In this document: in pieces, positions 54,719 through 62,829 of the stretch
Layout: each line of letters begins with the position of its first letter
How positions within the stretch are numbered: the first letter of the stretch is position 1
Assembly (NCBI GenBank): GCA_018222405.1
Contig: JAAFAI010000001.1
Location: forward strand, 186,001-250,000
Direction: 5' to 3'
Length of the DNA: 64,000 nt
Origin: Gammaproteobacteria bacterium
GTDB lineage: Bacteria; Pseudomonadota; Gammaproteobacteria; Enterobacterales; Alteromonadaceae
The notes under the pieces: model-generated
Databases searched by the model: none
Told to the model about the DNA's origin: nothing
What the model saw: only the letters and a program-made list of their open reading frames with translations
Program-made: the position numbers and the translations under genes

Positions 54719-55732
54719 TCAACCCTGATGCGAATCGGTGGCCTGTCCGGCTGGGAGTGATTTACCGCAGTGAGGGCAGTACTGATAGGTGCTCGTGTGT
54801 TGATTTTGCTGATTATATTCCTGTGCAATGTCGATCAATAAATTGGCCTGATCATCGTCGAGCCCGAGGGTTTCCCGTAGCTGATTCAGGCGTGATAATT
54901 CATGGGGCGATAAGCTGCCATCGGCAATGACTTCCATTACATGCTTACGAAAGGTATCGCGCCGCAAGCGTAATTGCTCGGATAAACGGGAGGCCAGAAT
55001 ACCTGCTGGTAAAGCAAAGATCCCTACCCCTAAAATAGTTATTGCACCGCTGAATATCTTGCCCAGCGGCGTAATCGGCGTGACGTCGCCGTAACCTACA
55101 GTGGTCAGCGTATTGATTGCCCACCAGAGTGCGGCCGGAATGCTGCCAAAGGCATTTGGTTGGGCGTGTTGTTCTATGTAATACATGCCGGTGGCGGCGA
55201 GCACCATTACGATAACCAAAACCGATACTGCGGCCGCGAGCACACGTAGCTCTTTACGAATAACGGTGTACAGCAGGTTAACTGAACGGGAGTAGCGACC
55301 GAGTTTTATCAATCGGGTAAGCCGCAATAACCGTAAAATACGCAAATCAAAGGCAATAAACATGCTTAGATAAAAGGGCAGTATCGCGGCTAGATCTACC
55401 AATGCCATGGGCGTAAACATGTAGCGTAAACGCTGCTGCCAGGATTTGCTGTATGGTGCCTGGCGGTAGCTGGCGGTTTGCGGTGCACTGGTGGCGCTCC
55501 ATACGCGGGCTACATACTCCAGGGTAAACACCACCACCGAAAAAATCTCAAATGCATAGAGTTGAGGGTGCCATTGCCGGTGCAGTGACTCTACCGTTGA
55601 TGCCATTACCGCCACTGTATTGAGCAGGATAAGAACAATCAGGAACAGGTCAAATACCCGGCTAAGGTGATCGCCCTTTCGATGGGGCTCAAGAATATGA
55701 TAAATACGGTTGCGAATTGGCTGGTAGCTCAT
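54719..55732 (-). CDS. Voltage-gated-type potassium channel with a cysteine-pair tail
   Basis: A 337-residue channel. Six helices are visible, with an S4-like segment (DLRILRLLRLTRLIKLGRY) carrying regularly spaced Arg/Lys. The pore has the selectivity filter TTVGYGD (210-216). The cytoplasmic tail has a coiled-coil/helical region (about 250-300) and ends in a CPHCGKSL motif (C319, C322), a single CxxC pair that could bind metal or be redox-active. This tail is unusual compared with minimal bacterial Kv channels. A potassium role is inferred from the filter. Confidence 0.9.
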   Translation of the reverse strand: MSYQPIRNRIYHILEPHRKGDHLSRVFDLFLIVLILLNTVAVMASTVESLHRQWHPQLYAFEIFSVVVFTLEYVARVWSATSAPQTASYRQAPYSKSWQQRLRYMFTPMALVDLAAILPFYLSMFIAFDLRILRLLRLTRLIKLGRYSRSVNLLYTVIRKELRVLAAAVSVLVIVMVLAATGMYYIEQHAQPNAFGSIPAALWWAINTLTTVGYGDVTPITPLGKIFSGAITILGVGIFALPAGILASRLSEQLRLRRDTFRKHVMEVIADGSLSPHELSRLNQLRETLGLDDDQANLLIDIAQEYNQQNQHTSTYQYCPHCGKSLPAGQATDSHQG

Positions 55733-55905
55733 TAAAACTCCTCAGTACTCCTGTTTTACTCTAACCGTTAGCAATCATGTTGAGCAAGTCTGGCCGGCGG
55801 GCAGGCTTGAGCTATCACAATTTTTGGGTATTTAGCGATTCAGTGTAATTTTTCTGCGCCATAGCAGACTACCTGTATAACCCTTTCACTTACAGGATAT
55901 ATGAT

Positions 55906-56157
55906 ATGGAATTTTTAACGCAGCTTTTCGACAATACCTCACCGGCTCAGTTTGCCGTTGTCGGTGCATCGGTGCTATTTGTGTGGTTTTTACCCGCCAT
56001 GGTGGCCATGATGTTTAACCGTAAACAGGTAAAGCTGATTGCCCTGGCGTGTATACCTGCCGGCTTTTCCCTGATCGCCTGGGGTGGCGTAATGGTATGG
56101 GCATTCACGGGTAACATGGTTAACCGGTTTAATAAAAAACCGGCGACTCAGGAATAA
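55906..56157 (+). CDS. Small membrane protein resembling superinfection-immunity (Imm) proteins
   Basis: An 83-residue protein with two hydrophobic helices (about 15-38, including VGASVLFVWFLPAMVAMMF, and 44-68) and a polar end. FVWFLPAMVAMM, then a basic NRKQVK loop and IAWGGVMVWAF, resembles the phage-T4-Imm-like family of small two-helix proteins (YFLP, then WxxxLxWA spacing). The family function outside phages is not established. It is a single gene between the divergent channel gene and a terminator. Confidence 0.6.
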   Translation: MEFLTQLFDNTSPAQFAVVGASVLFVWFLPAMVAMMFNRKQVKLIALACIPAGFSLIAWGGVMVWAFTGNMVNRFNKKPATQE

Positions 56158-56191
56158 GACCTTGATAATGGGCCAGATGGTGTTTCAGAAA

Positions 56192-56219
56192 AACAAGCCG
56201 CTCTGGTGAGCGGCTTGTT
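56192..56219. terminator. Bidirectional intrinsic terminator between the Imm-like gene and purD
   Basis: AACAAGCCGCTC and GAGCGGCTTGTT form a 12-bp stem with a 4-base loop; A-rich and T-rich flanks suit both strands. Confidence 0.88.
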
Positions 56220-56230
56220 ATTTTCTAACT

Positions 56231-57529
56231 TTATTTGGCTAAACCAGCCTGCTCTCGCGCCATTGCCCGATAGGCAATATCGTTGCGGAAGTAGACGTCT
56301 TTCCAGTCAATGGCTTTGACCAGCTGATAAGCCTGTTGTTGGGCTTCGGTAACACTGTTACCCAGCGCCGTGGCACAAAGCACGCGACCACCGCTGGTAA
56401 CTACTTCACCGTCTTTCAGCGCAGTGCCTGCATGAAATACTTTGCCGTCCAGTTTTGCCGCTTCATCTAAGCCCGAGATCACATCGCCTTTGGCATAATC
56501 GGCAGGATAGCCACCGGCCGCCAGCACTACACCAACGGCAGCGCGGGAGTCGAAGTCAATCTCAATACCTTCCAATTCGCCGTCACAGGCTTTCAGGCAG
56601 AGCGCTACCAGATCTGACTGTAAACGCAGCATGATAGGCTGGGTTTCGGGGTCGCCGAAGCGGCAGTTATATTCAATAACCTTAGGCGTGCTGTCGGCCA
56701 TAATCATCAGGCCGGCATACAAAAAGCCGGTGTATGGATACCCTTCTTCGGCCATGCCATTAACGGTGGGATAAATCACTTCATCCATAATGCGCTGGTG
56801 GATATCAGGCGTTACAACCGGTGCCGGTGAGTAAGCGCCCATGCCGCCAGTGTTAGGGCCGGTATCACCGTCACCCATACGCTTGTGATCCTGGCTGGTG
56901 GCAAACGCCGAAACGTTCTTGCCATCGACCATGACGATAAAAGACGCTTCTTCACCGTCAAGGAATTCCTCGATAACCACACGGCTACCGGCTTCACCAA
57001 AGGCGTTACCTGCCAGCATATCTTTAATGGCGTCTTCAGCTTCTTCCAGCGTCATGGCAACAATAACACCTTTACCCGCAGCAAGGCCGTCGGCCTTCAC
57101 TACGATAGGCGCGCCTTTTTCACGTACGTAAGCCAGCGCTGGCTCAATCTCGGTGAAGTTCTGGTAATCGGCGGTTGGGATCTGGTGGCGGGCCAGAAAA
57201 TCCTTGGTAAAGGCTTTAGAACCTTCCAGCTGTGCAGCGCCTTTACTCGGCCCGAAGATCTTAAGACCTTCTGCCTCAAACGCATCTACCACACCTATTA
57301 CCAATGGCGCTTCCGGCCCAACAATGGTGAGTCCGATAGCGTTTTCCTTGGCAAATGCCACCAATGCTTCTACGTCAGTCGCTGAGATATCAACATTAGT
57401 TAAGCCCGCTTCGGTGGCTGTGCCGGCATTACCCGGTGCAACAAATACGTCGGTTACGCCAATCGATTGTGACGCTTTCCAGGCCAGCGCGTGTTCGCGG
57501 CCACCACCGCCAATTACAAGTACCTTCAT
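56231..57529 (-). CDS. purD: Phosphoribosylamine-glycine ligase (GAR synthetase)
   Basis: PurD makes glycinamide ribonucleotide in purine synthesis. The 432-residue protein opens with MKVLVIGGGGREHALAWKAS and has an ATP-grasp core (IVVKADGLAAGKGVIVA, EEFLDGEEASFIVMV, GPNTGGMGAYSPAP, CRFGDPETQPIM). It is the last gene of the purH - methyltransferase - purD cluster; the gap to the methyltransferase is 18 bases. Confidence 0.97.
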   Translation of the reverse strand: MKVLVIGGGGREHALAWKASQSIGVTDVFVAPGNAGTATEAGLTNVDISATDVEALVAFAKENAIGLTIVGPEAPLVIGVVDAFEAEGLKIFGPSKGAAQLEGSKAFTKDFLARHQIPTADYQNFTEIEPALAYVREKGAPIVVKADGLAAGKGVIVAMTLEEAEDAIKDMLAGNAFGEAGSRVVIEEFLDGEEASFIVMVDGKNVSAFATSQDHKRMGDGDTGPNTGGMGAYSPAPVVTPDIHQRIMDEVIYPTVNGMAEEGYPYTGFLYAGLMIMADSTPKVIEYNCRFGDPETQPIMLRLQSDLVALCLKACDGELEGIEIDFDSRAAVGVVLAAGGYPADYAKGDVISGLDEAAKLDGKVFHAGTALKDGEVVTSGGRVLCATALGNSVTEAQQQAYQLVKAIDWKDVYFRNDIAYRAMAREQAGLAK

Positions 57530-57547
57530 TAAGAGTGTTCCGTAAAG

Positions 57548-58360
57548 TTATTCAGGTTTCATAAATTTTAGGGTCATTCGGTCACTTTCACCAATAGCCA
57601 GATAGTGAGCGCGTTTTTCGTCGCCCAGGCGTAGGCTTGGTGGCAGTGTCCAGACACCCCGTGGATGATCTGCAGTATCCATTGCGTTGGCGTTAATCTC
57701 GCTGGTTGCGACCAGTTTAAAGCCGGCTTTTTCCGCCATCTCAATCACGTATGATTGTTTCATGTAGCCAGAAGATTCCATCTTATCGTCGGCGTCAGAC
57801 TCCGGTAAACGGTGATCAACAACACCCAGAATACCGCCTGGTTTCAGCGCTTTATAAAAGGTTTTCATGGCATTTGCCACGCCGTCCTTCTTATCGGCCA
57901 TATACCAGTTATGCACATTGCGGAATGTCAGTACGCGGTCGGCACTGCCGGCTTTCGCAACATCAAGTTGCTCAAGCGGATCAAAAGCGGTTAGCTCTAC
58001 TGCGTTAAACGGCCCATCGCTGGCCATTTTCTCTTTAAAGTTGGCTAACAGGCGGTTGTAGTAACTGGGTGAGTCAGCTTTCACATTGAAGTGCGCGGCA
58101 ACCAGTTTACCGTCTTCTTCCAGTAATGGCGCGAGGATGTTTGAGTACCAGCCACCGCCTGGCAGAATTTCCACCACGGTCATGTCAGGCTGAACATCAA
58201 AAAAGCGCAGGGTTTGCTGAGGGTGACGGTATTCGTCACGCAGACGCTCCTGGCTCGAACGTGTATCGCTGGCTACTGCATCAGCAATGGCATCGGCATT
58301 GGCTGTAAAAGCCGGTGTCGCCAGTAAGCTGGCTAGTAATAGAACCGCAGATTTACGCAT
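57548..58360 (-). CDS. Exported class I SAM methyltransferase-like protein
   Basis: A 270-residue protein starting at ATG 58360 (AGAAGGG upstream). A clear signal peptide is present (KSAVLLLASLLATPAFTANA). The rest is a Rossmann methyltransferase fold: motif I is MTVVEILPGGGWYSNILAPL, motif II KLVAAHFN, and later VLTFRNVHNWY and LKPGGILGVVDHRLPE. The signal peptide on a SAM-dependent enzyme is odd, since SAM is cytoplasmic. It may use a bound cofactor or have lost catalysis. It lies between purH and purD. Homologous exported proteins exist in marine gammaproteobacteria but are uncharacterised. Confidence 0.85.
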   Translation of the reverse strand: MRKSAVLLLASLLATPAFTANADAIADAVASDTRSSQERLRDEYRHPQQTLRFFDVQPDMTVVEILPGGGWYSNILAPLLEEDGKLVAAHFNVKADSPSYYNRLLANFKEKMASDGPFNAVELTAFDPLEQLDVAKAGSADRVLTFRNVHNWYMADKKDGVANAMKTFYKALKPGGILGVVDHRLPESDADDKMESSGYMKQSYVIEMAEKAGFKLVATSEINANAMDTADHPRGVWTLPPSLRLGDEKRAHYLAIGESDRMTLKFMKPE

Positions 58361-58516
58361 TTGGTATTTCCCTTCTGTCATTAACAACGTGTTGTTTATA
58401 CTGCATTACTCATCAGATCGTTTAATGAGCAATGACTCTTGCGCTAGCCTAACACAAAATTTTTACATTCGTGATGTCAGGCCAACGCAAAAACACGTTA
58501 CACAGCGTATGCTGAA

Positions 58517-60115
58517 TTAGTGACGGAAGTGACGCATGCCGGTAAACACCATGGCAATGCCGTGCTCGTCTGCCGCGGCGATAACTTCATCGTCACGCAT
58601 AGAGCCACCCGGTTGAATTACGGCTTTAATGCCAGCCGCTGCGGCAGCATCAATGCCGTCGCGGAATGGGAAGAATGCATCAGAAGCCATCACTGAGCCT
58701 GCTACTTCCAGATCTTCATCCGCCGCTTTAATGCCGGCAATTTTGGCTGAATACACACGGCTCATCTGGCCTGCGCCCACACCAATGGTCATGCTGTCTT
58801 TGCAGTAAACAATGGCGTTAGATTTAACGTACTTGGCCACTTTCCAGCAGAACATCAGATCGCGCAGTTGCGCTTCGGTAGGTTGTACTTTAGACACTAC
58901 TTTCAGGTCTTCCATATCAACCATGCCAAAGTCACGCTCCTGGATCAGCAGGCCGCCGTTAACCCGTTTAAAGTCGTAACCTTCCGTTAACTGGCCAGCC
59001 CAGTCGCCGCAAACCAGCAGACGTACATTTTTCTTGGTGGCTACAATGTCGGTCGCGGCTTGCGATACCGATGGTGCGATGATCACTTCAACAAACTGAC
59101 GGTCGATAATGGCCTGTGCGGTAGTGGCATCCAGCTCGCGGTTAAATGCGATAATGCCGCCAAAGGCAGACGTCGGGTCGGTTTTAAAAGCGCGGTCGTA
59201 GGCTTCAAGGATATTTTCACCCAGTGCCACACCACAAGGATTTGCGTGCTTGACGATAACACAGGCTGGTTCGTCGAACTCTTTCACACACTCTAAAGCG
59301 GCGTCGGTATCGGCGATGTTGTTAAACGACAGCTCTTTACCATTTAATTGCGTAGCGGTAGCAACCGAAGCTTCCTGAATGTTATTTTCAACGTAAAAAG
59401 CAGCAGACTGATGGCTGTTTTCGCCGTAGCGCAAATCCTGCTTCTTGCTGACCTGAATATTGTAGGTCCGCGGGAATTCGCTGTGCTCGTGCTCGCAGTC
59501 ATCAGCACAGTCGGTTGAATCCAGTCGTGCGCCGAAGTAGTTAGCAATCATGCCATCGTATTCAGCCGTGTGCTCGAATGCCTTGATAGCTAAATCAAAG
59601 CGCGTGTTGTAGGTCAGGGACCCTTCGTTACCCTGCATTTCGCTGAGTACGCGTGGGTAATCCGCCGCATTCACCACGATAGTGACATCTTTGTGGTTTT
59701 TCGCCGCCGCACGCACCATAGTTGGTCCGCCGATATCGATATTCTCGATAGCGTCTTCTAAGGTGCAGTCTTCTTTTGCCACAGTGGCCGCAAACGGATA
59801 CAGGTTAACCGCCACTAAATCGATAGGGCCAATGTTATTTTCTGCCATCACCGCCTCGTCGGTACCACGACGGGCTAAGATGCCACCATGAATTTTAGGG
59901 TGTAAGGTTTTCACCCGGCCGTCCATAATCTCTGGGTGTCCTGTGTAGTTTGACACTTCAATAACGGGCAGCCCCTTGTCAGCGAGTAGCTTGGCGGTGC
60001 CACCTGTCGACAGCAGCTCAACGCCTGCTTCGTGTAGTGCAGTCGCGAACTCAACAATGCCGGTTTTGTCTGAAACGCTTAACAGGGCTCGTTTGATAGG
60101 TTTTGGTGTTTCCAT
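58517..60115 (-). CDS. purH: Bifunctional AICAR transformylase / IMP cyclohydrolase
   Basis: PurH performs the last two steps of IMP synthesis. The N-terminal cyclohydrolase (about 1-195; [42 protein letters not shown]) and the C-terminal transformylase (about 205-532; [40 protein letters not shown]) are both complete. The start is ATG 60115, giving 532 residues; a frame from TTG 60148 is not supported. A Cys/His-rich insert ([15 protein letters not shown]) at the domain junction differs from E. coli. It is followed by the exported methyltransferase and purD. Confidence 0.96.
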   Translation of the reverse strand: METPKPIKRALLSVSDKTGIVEFATALHEAGVELLSTGGTAKLLADKGLPVIEVSNYTGHPEIMDGRVKTLHPKIHGGILARRGTDEAVMAENNIGPIDLVAVNLYPFAATVAKEDCTLEDAIENIDIGGPTMVRAAAKNHKDVTIVVNAADYPRVLSEMQGNEGSLTYNTRFDLAIKAFEHTAEYDGMIANYFGARLDSTDCADDCEHEHSEFPRTYNIQVSKKQDLRYGENSHQSAAFYVENNIQEASVATATQLNGKELSFNNIADTDAALECVKEFDEPACVIVKHANPCGVALGENILEAYDRAFKTDPTSAFGGIIAFNRELDATTAQAIIDRQFVEVIIAPSVSQAATDIVATKKNVRLLVCGDWAGQLTEGYDFKRVNGGLLIQERDFGMVDMEDLKVVSKVQPTEAQLRDLMFCWKVAKYVKSNAIVYCKDSMTIGVGAGQMSRVYSAKIAGIKAADEDLEVAGSVMASDAFFPFRDGIDAAAAAGIKAVIQPGGSMRDDEVIAAADEHGIAMVFTGMRHFRH

Positions 60116-60216
60116 AGTGGTATTTTGCTTCGATGAGGTTAATAACAATGGTGTGGGTGTCCGGAGTGTCTCTATTTTATCCGCCTTTGCCTCCGGAACC
60201 AGACAGGGCGATTAAA

Positions 60217-60245
60217 ACAAAAAGAGCACCAAAAGGTGCTCTTAT
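60217..60245 (-). terminator. Intrinsic terminator of dusB-fis
   Basis: On the minus strand AAGAGCACC and GGTGCTCTT form a 9-bp stem with a TTTT loop, followed by a T-run; it is 23 bases after fis. Confidence 0.88.
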
Positions 60246-60265
60246 GTGGGCCAGGCCCGCAGGGC

Positions 60266-60559
60266 TTAGTTCATGCCATACTGCTTTAATTTTTTGCGCA
60301 GGGTGCCACGGTTGATGCCCATCATGATTGCTGCGCGGGTTTGGTTGCCGCGAGTGAAAGTCATAACTTCTTCCAGTAAAGGCGCTTCAACTTCGGCCAG
60401 TACCATTTCGTACAGGTTGTCGATGTTGGTGTTGTCTAACTGCTTCAGGTACTTGTTGACTGCTTGCTTAACAGAGTCACGCAGTGGTTTTTGTGCCTGA
60501 GTTTGTGACGGAGTAGTTACAGTAGTTGTAAAAGGAGAAGTTACATTTTGATCGAACAT
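60266..60559 (-). CDS. fis: Nucleoid-associated regulator Fis
   Basis: A 97-residue DNA-bending protein (E. coli 98). The C-terminal helix-turn-helix [20 protein letters not shown] is nearly invariant. Fis controls rRNA, tRNA and growth-phase genes. It follows dusB by 30 bases in the conserved dusB-fis operon; the promoter upstream of dusB has a GC-rich discriminator. Confidence 0.98.
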   Translation of the reverse strand: MFDQNVTSPFTTTVTTPSQTQAQKPLRDSVKQAVNKYLKQLDNTNIDNLYEMVLAEVEAPLLEEVMTFTRGNQTRAAIMMGINRGTLRKKLKQYGMN

Positions 60560-60589
60560 AATACTTTCTTGCTCTTTTGTTAATCAGTC

Positions 60590-61591
60590 TTAAGCTGCCG
60601 GTGAGATCTGTCGGGCCTCGCCATCAGGCAGCACGTTGTTAAAGTAGTGGTCAATGGCCTGCAGTTGCTCTTCGGCAGACTCCAGCGCATTAAACACTTT
60701 ACGGAACTGACGATCCTTATCATGCTCCATCAAATACCAACCCACATGTTTGCGGGCAATACGAACACCGTTTTCCTCGCCATAAAAGGCATGAACCGCT
60801 GTTACGTGTTCTTTAAGCACCGAATGTTGTTCCATTAATGATGGTGGGGCCAGTCGTTCACCGGTATTCAGAAAGTGGGAGACTTCTCTGAATATCCACG
60901 GATTGCCCTGGGCACCGCGGCCAATCATTAATGCATCAGCTTCAGTATACTCAAGCACTTCCCTGGCTTTTTCTGGTGAGGTTATATCACCATTGGCAAC
61001 TACCGGAATCGACACCGCCTGCTTAATGTTGCGGATAGTGTCGTACTCGGCAAAACCTTTGTACATACAGGCACGGGTTCGACCATGAACGGCCAGTGAC
61101 TGAATGCCATTTTCCTGTGCAATGCGGGCAATCTCCACCCCATTGCGGTTGTCCGTGTCCCACCCTGTACGGATCTTCAGGGTGACGGGAACTGACACAG
61201 CGTCTACTACCGACCGAACAATGGATTCCACTAAATCCGGATATTGCAGTAGTGCTGAACCTGCCAGCTTTTTATTTACTTTCTTGGCAGGGCAACCCAT
61301 ATTGATATCAATAATCTGGGCGCCGTTGGCAACATTAAATTTTGCTGCTTCTGCCATTAAGTCGGGGTCGGCTCCGGCAATTTGCACAGAACGAATTCCT
61401 GACTCCCCGCTGTGATCCATGCGTTGCATAGACTTCGCTGTATTCCATACCCTTGGATTACTGCTCAGCATTTCCGACACAACCAAGCCTGCTCCCAGAC
61501 GACGACAGAGCTGTCTGAAGGGCCTGTCTGTTACACCTGCCATAGGTGCTAACATTAGGTTGTTATCAAGTGTGTAAGTTCCAATTCGCAT
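60590..61591 (-). CDS. dusB: tRNA dihydrouridine synthase B
   Basis: A 333-residue flavoprotein reducing uridine in tRNA. MLAPMAGVTDRPFRQLCRRL, then DINMGCPAKKVNK with the catalytic Cys, LAVHGRTRACMYKG and MIGRGAQGNPWIFRE are DusB hallmarks. The start is ATG 61591; the frame runs further left to 61666 but overlaps the promoter. It is the first gene of dusB-fis. Confidence 0.97.
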   Translation of the reverse strand: MRIGTYTLDNNLMLAPMAGVTDRPFRQLCRRLGAGLVVSEMLSSNPRVWNTAKSMQRMDHSGESGIRSVQIAGADPDLMAEAAKFNVANGAQIIDINMGCPAKKVNKKLAGSALLQYPDLVESIVRSVVDAVSVPVTLKIRTGWDTDNRNGVEIARIAQENGIQSLAVHGRTRACMYKGFAEYDTIRNIKQAVSIPVVANGDITSPEKAREVLEYTEADALMIGRGAQGNPWIFREVSHFLNTGERLAPPSLMEQHSVLKEHVTAVHAFYGEENGVRIARKHVGWYLMEHDKDRQFRKVFNALESAEEQLQAIDHYFNNVLPDGEARQISPAA

Positions 61592-61646
61592 AAAAAACAA
61601 CCTAACTTTGCGTAGAAAATAACCACCTGTCTGAAACGGGGCGCTA

Positions 61647-61675
61647 AGTGTACGCGTTTTCTGCAATCTTGAAAA
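61647..61675 (-). promoter_or_regulatory. Candidate stringently regulated promoter of dusB-fis
   Basis: On the minus strand TTTTCA (61670-61675) and TACACT (61647-61652) are 17 bases apart. They are followed by TAGCGCCCCG, a GC-rich discriminator as in the E. coli fis promoter, where it makes transcription sensitive to ppGpp. It lies about 55 bases before the dusB start. Confidence 0.5.
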
Positions 61676-61785
61676 GGCTAAAAATTACACAAAATTTGCG
61701 TGTTCACTCTTGACAAAGAGATTTCGTTTTTATGTCAAAGTAGTGACATTGACATTTAAGACAGGTCAACCAGTATCGTCGATAA

Positions 61786-62667
61786 TTAACCGTGCCGACG
61801 GCCCGAAACTCGTGCCCATTCCTGCTCAATAGCGCTGGTATCGAGGGTGATATCACGGGCGTAAGCCTGTTCGATTCGTTCTACCTGCTCGGCGAGAATA
61901 CCGGACAGCACCAGCAAGCCGTCCGTTTTACAATAGCCGGTGATCACATCCTGCAGTTCCAGTAACGGACCAGACAAAATATTAGCCATCACGATATCGG
62001 CTTGAAGTGTGGGTTGGTCTGCCGGCAAAAACACCTTTAGGCGGTCGGCTACCTTGTTGCGCTGGGCGTTGTCCATAGATGCCAGTAAAGCCTGCGGATC
62101 AATATCGATACCAATGACTTCTTTAGCACCGAGTTTTAAGGCCGCGATAGCCAGGATCCCCGAACCGCAACCAAAGTCGACCACCGTTTTACCTGCTACC
62201 TCTATGCCGTCCAGCCAGCGTAGGCACAGGGCAGTGGTGGGATGCGTGCCGGTACCAAATGCCAGACCCGGATCGAGCATAACATTTACCGCATCGGGCT
62301 CCGGCACATCGCGCCAGCTCGGGCATATCCACAAGCGCTCGCCAAATTTCATCGGGTGGAAGTTATCCATCCATTCGCGCTCCCAGTCTTTGTCTTCCAG
62401 CGGTTCCAGGCGGTATTTAAAATCCTTGCCAAGTACTCTGGCTTTTTCGAGACGCTTAATAATGGTCGGCATGTCGTCTGCGGCATCAAATAGTCCGACT
62501 ACCTGGGTATCCGGCCATAACATCACTTCACCTGGTTTGGGCTCGTACATCGGGGTGTCTTTAGCATCCACAAAAGTAACAGCCTGAGCGCCATTGGCAC
62601 TCATCATTCCGCCCACTTGTTCAGCTAACTCGGCAGATGTATCGATTCGTAATTGTAACCAGGGCAT
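61786..62667 (-). CDS. prmA: Ribosomal protein L11 methyltransferase
   Basis: PrmA methylates ribosomal protein L11. The 293 residues equal E. coli PrmA. The N-terminal substrate domain begins [17 protein letters not shown]. The SAM-binding domain has [35 protein letters not shown] and [12 protein letters not shown]. The start is ATG 62667, with GAGG upstream; the frame is open to 62889 but only as a shadow. It lies upstream of dusB, about 110 bases before its promoter region, and is divergent from the amidase. Confidence 0.97.
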   Translation of the reverse strand: MPWLQLRIDTSAELAEQVGGMMSANGAQAVTFVDAKDTPMYEPKPGEVMLWPDTQVVGLFDAADDMPTIIKRLEKARVLGKDFKYRLEPLEDKDWEREWMDNFHPMKFGERLWICPSWRDVPEPDAVNVMLDPGLAFGTGTHPTTALCLRWLDGIEVAGKTVVDFGCGSGILAIAALKLGAKEVIGIDIDPQALLASMDNAQRNKVADRLKVFLPADQPTLQADIVMANILSGPLLELQDVITGYCKTDGLLVLSGILAEQVERIEQAYARDITLDTSAIEQEWARVSGRRHG

Positions 62668-62829
62668 GGGATCCTCAGCGGTAGTGCGGAAAAGCGCAAT
62701 TTTAACAGGGATGGCAATAATTGGTATCGGCGATTGCACAGCATAGCGATCGTTGCTCTTTTCATTTATGGTAAATAAAAACGTCGTATTAATAATAACA
62801 AAGCGGAACAGTCCGCCCGGAGAGAAAAT

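Noticed and set aside
56885-57385. A 166-codon plus-strand frame opposite purD
   Set aside because: It is the shadow of conserved ATP-grasp sequence; composition does not look coding.
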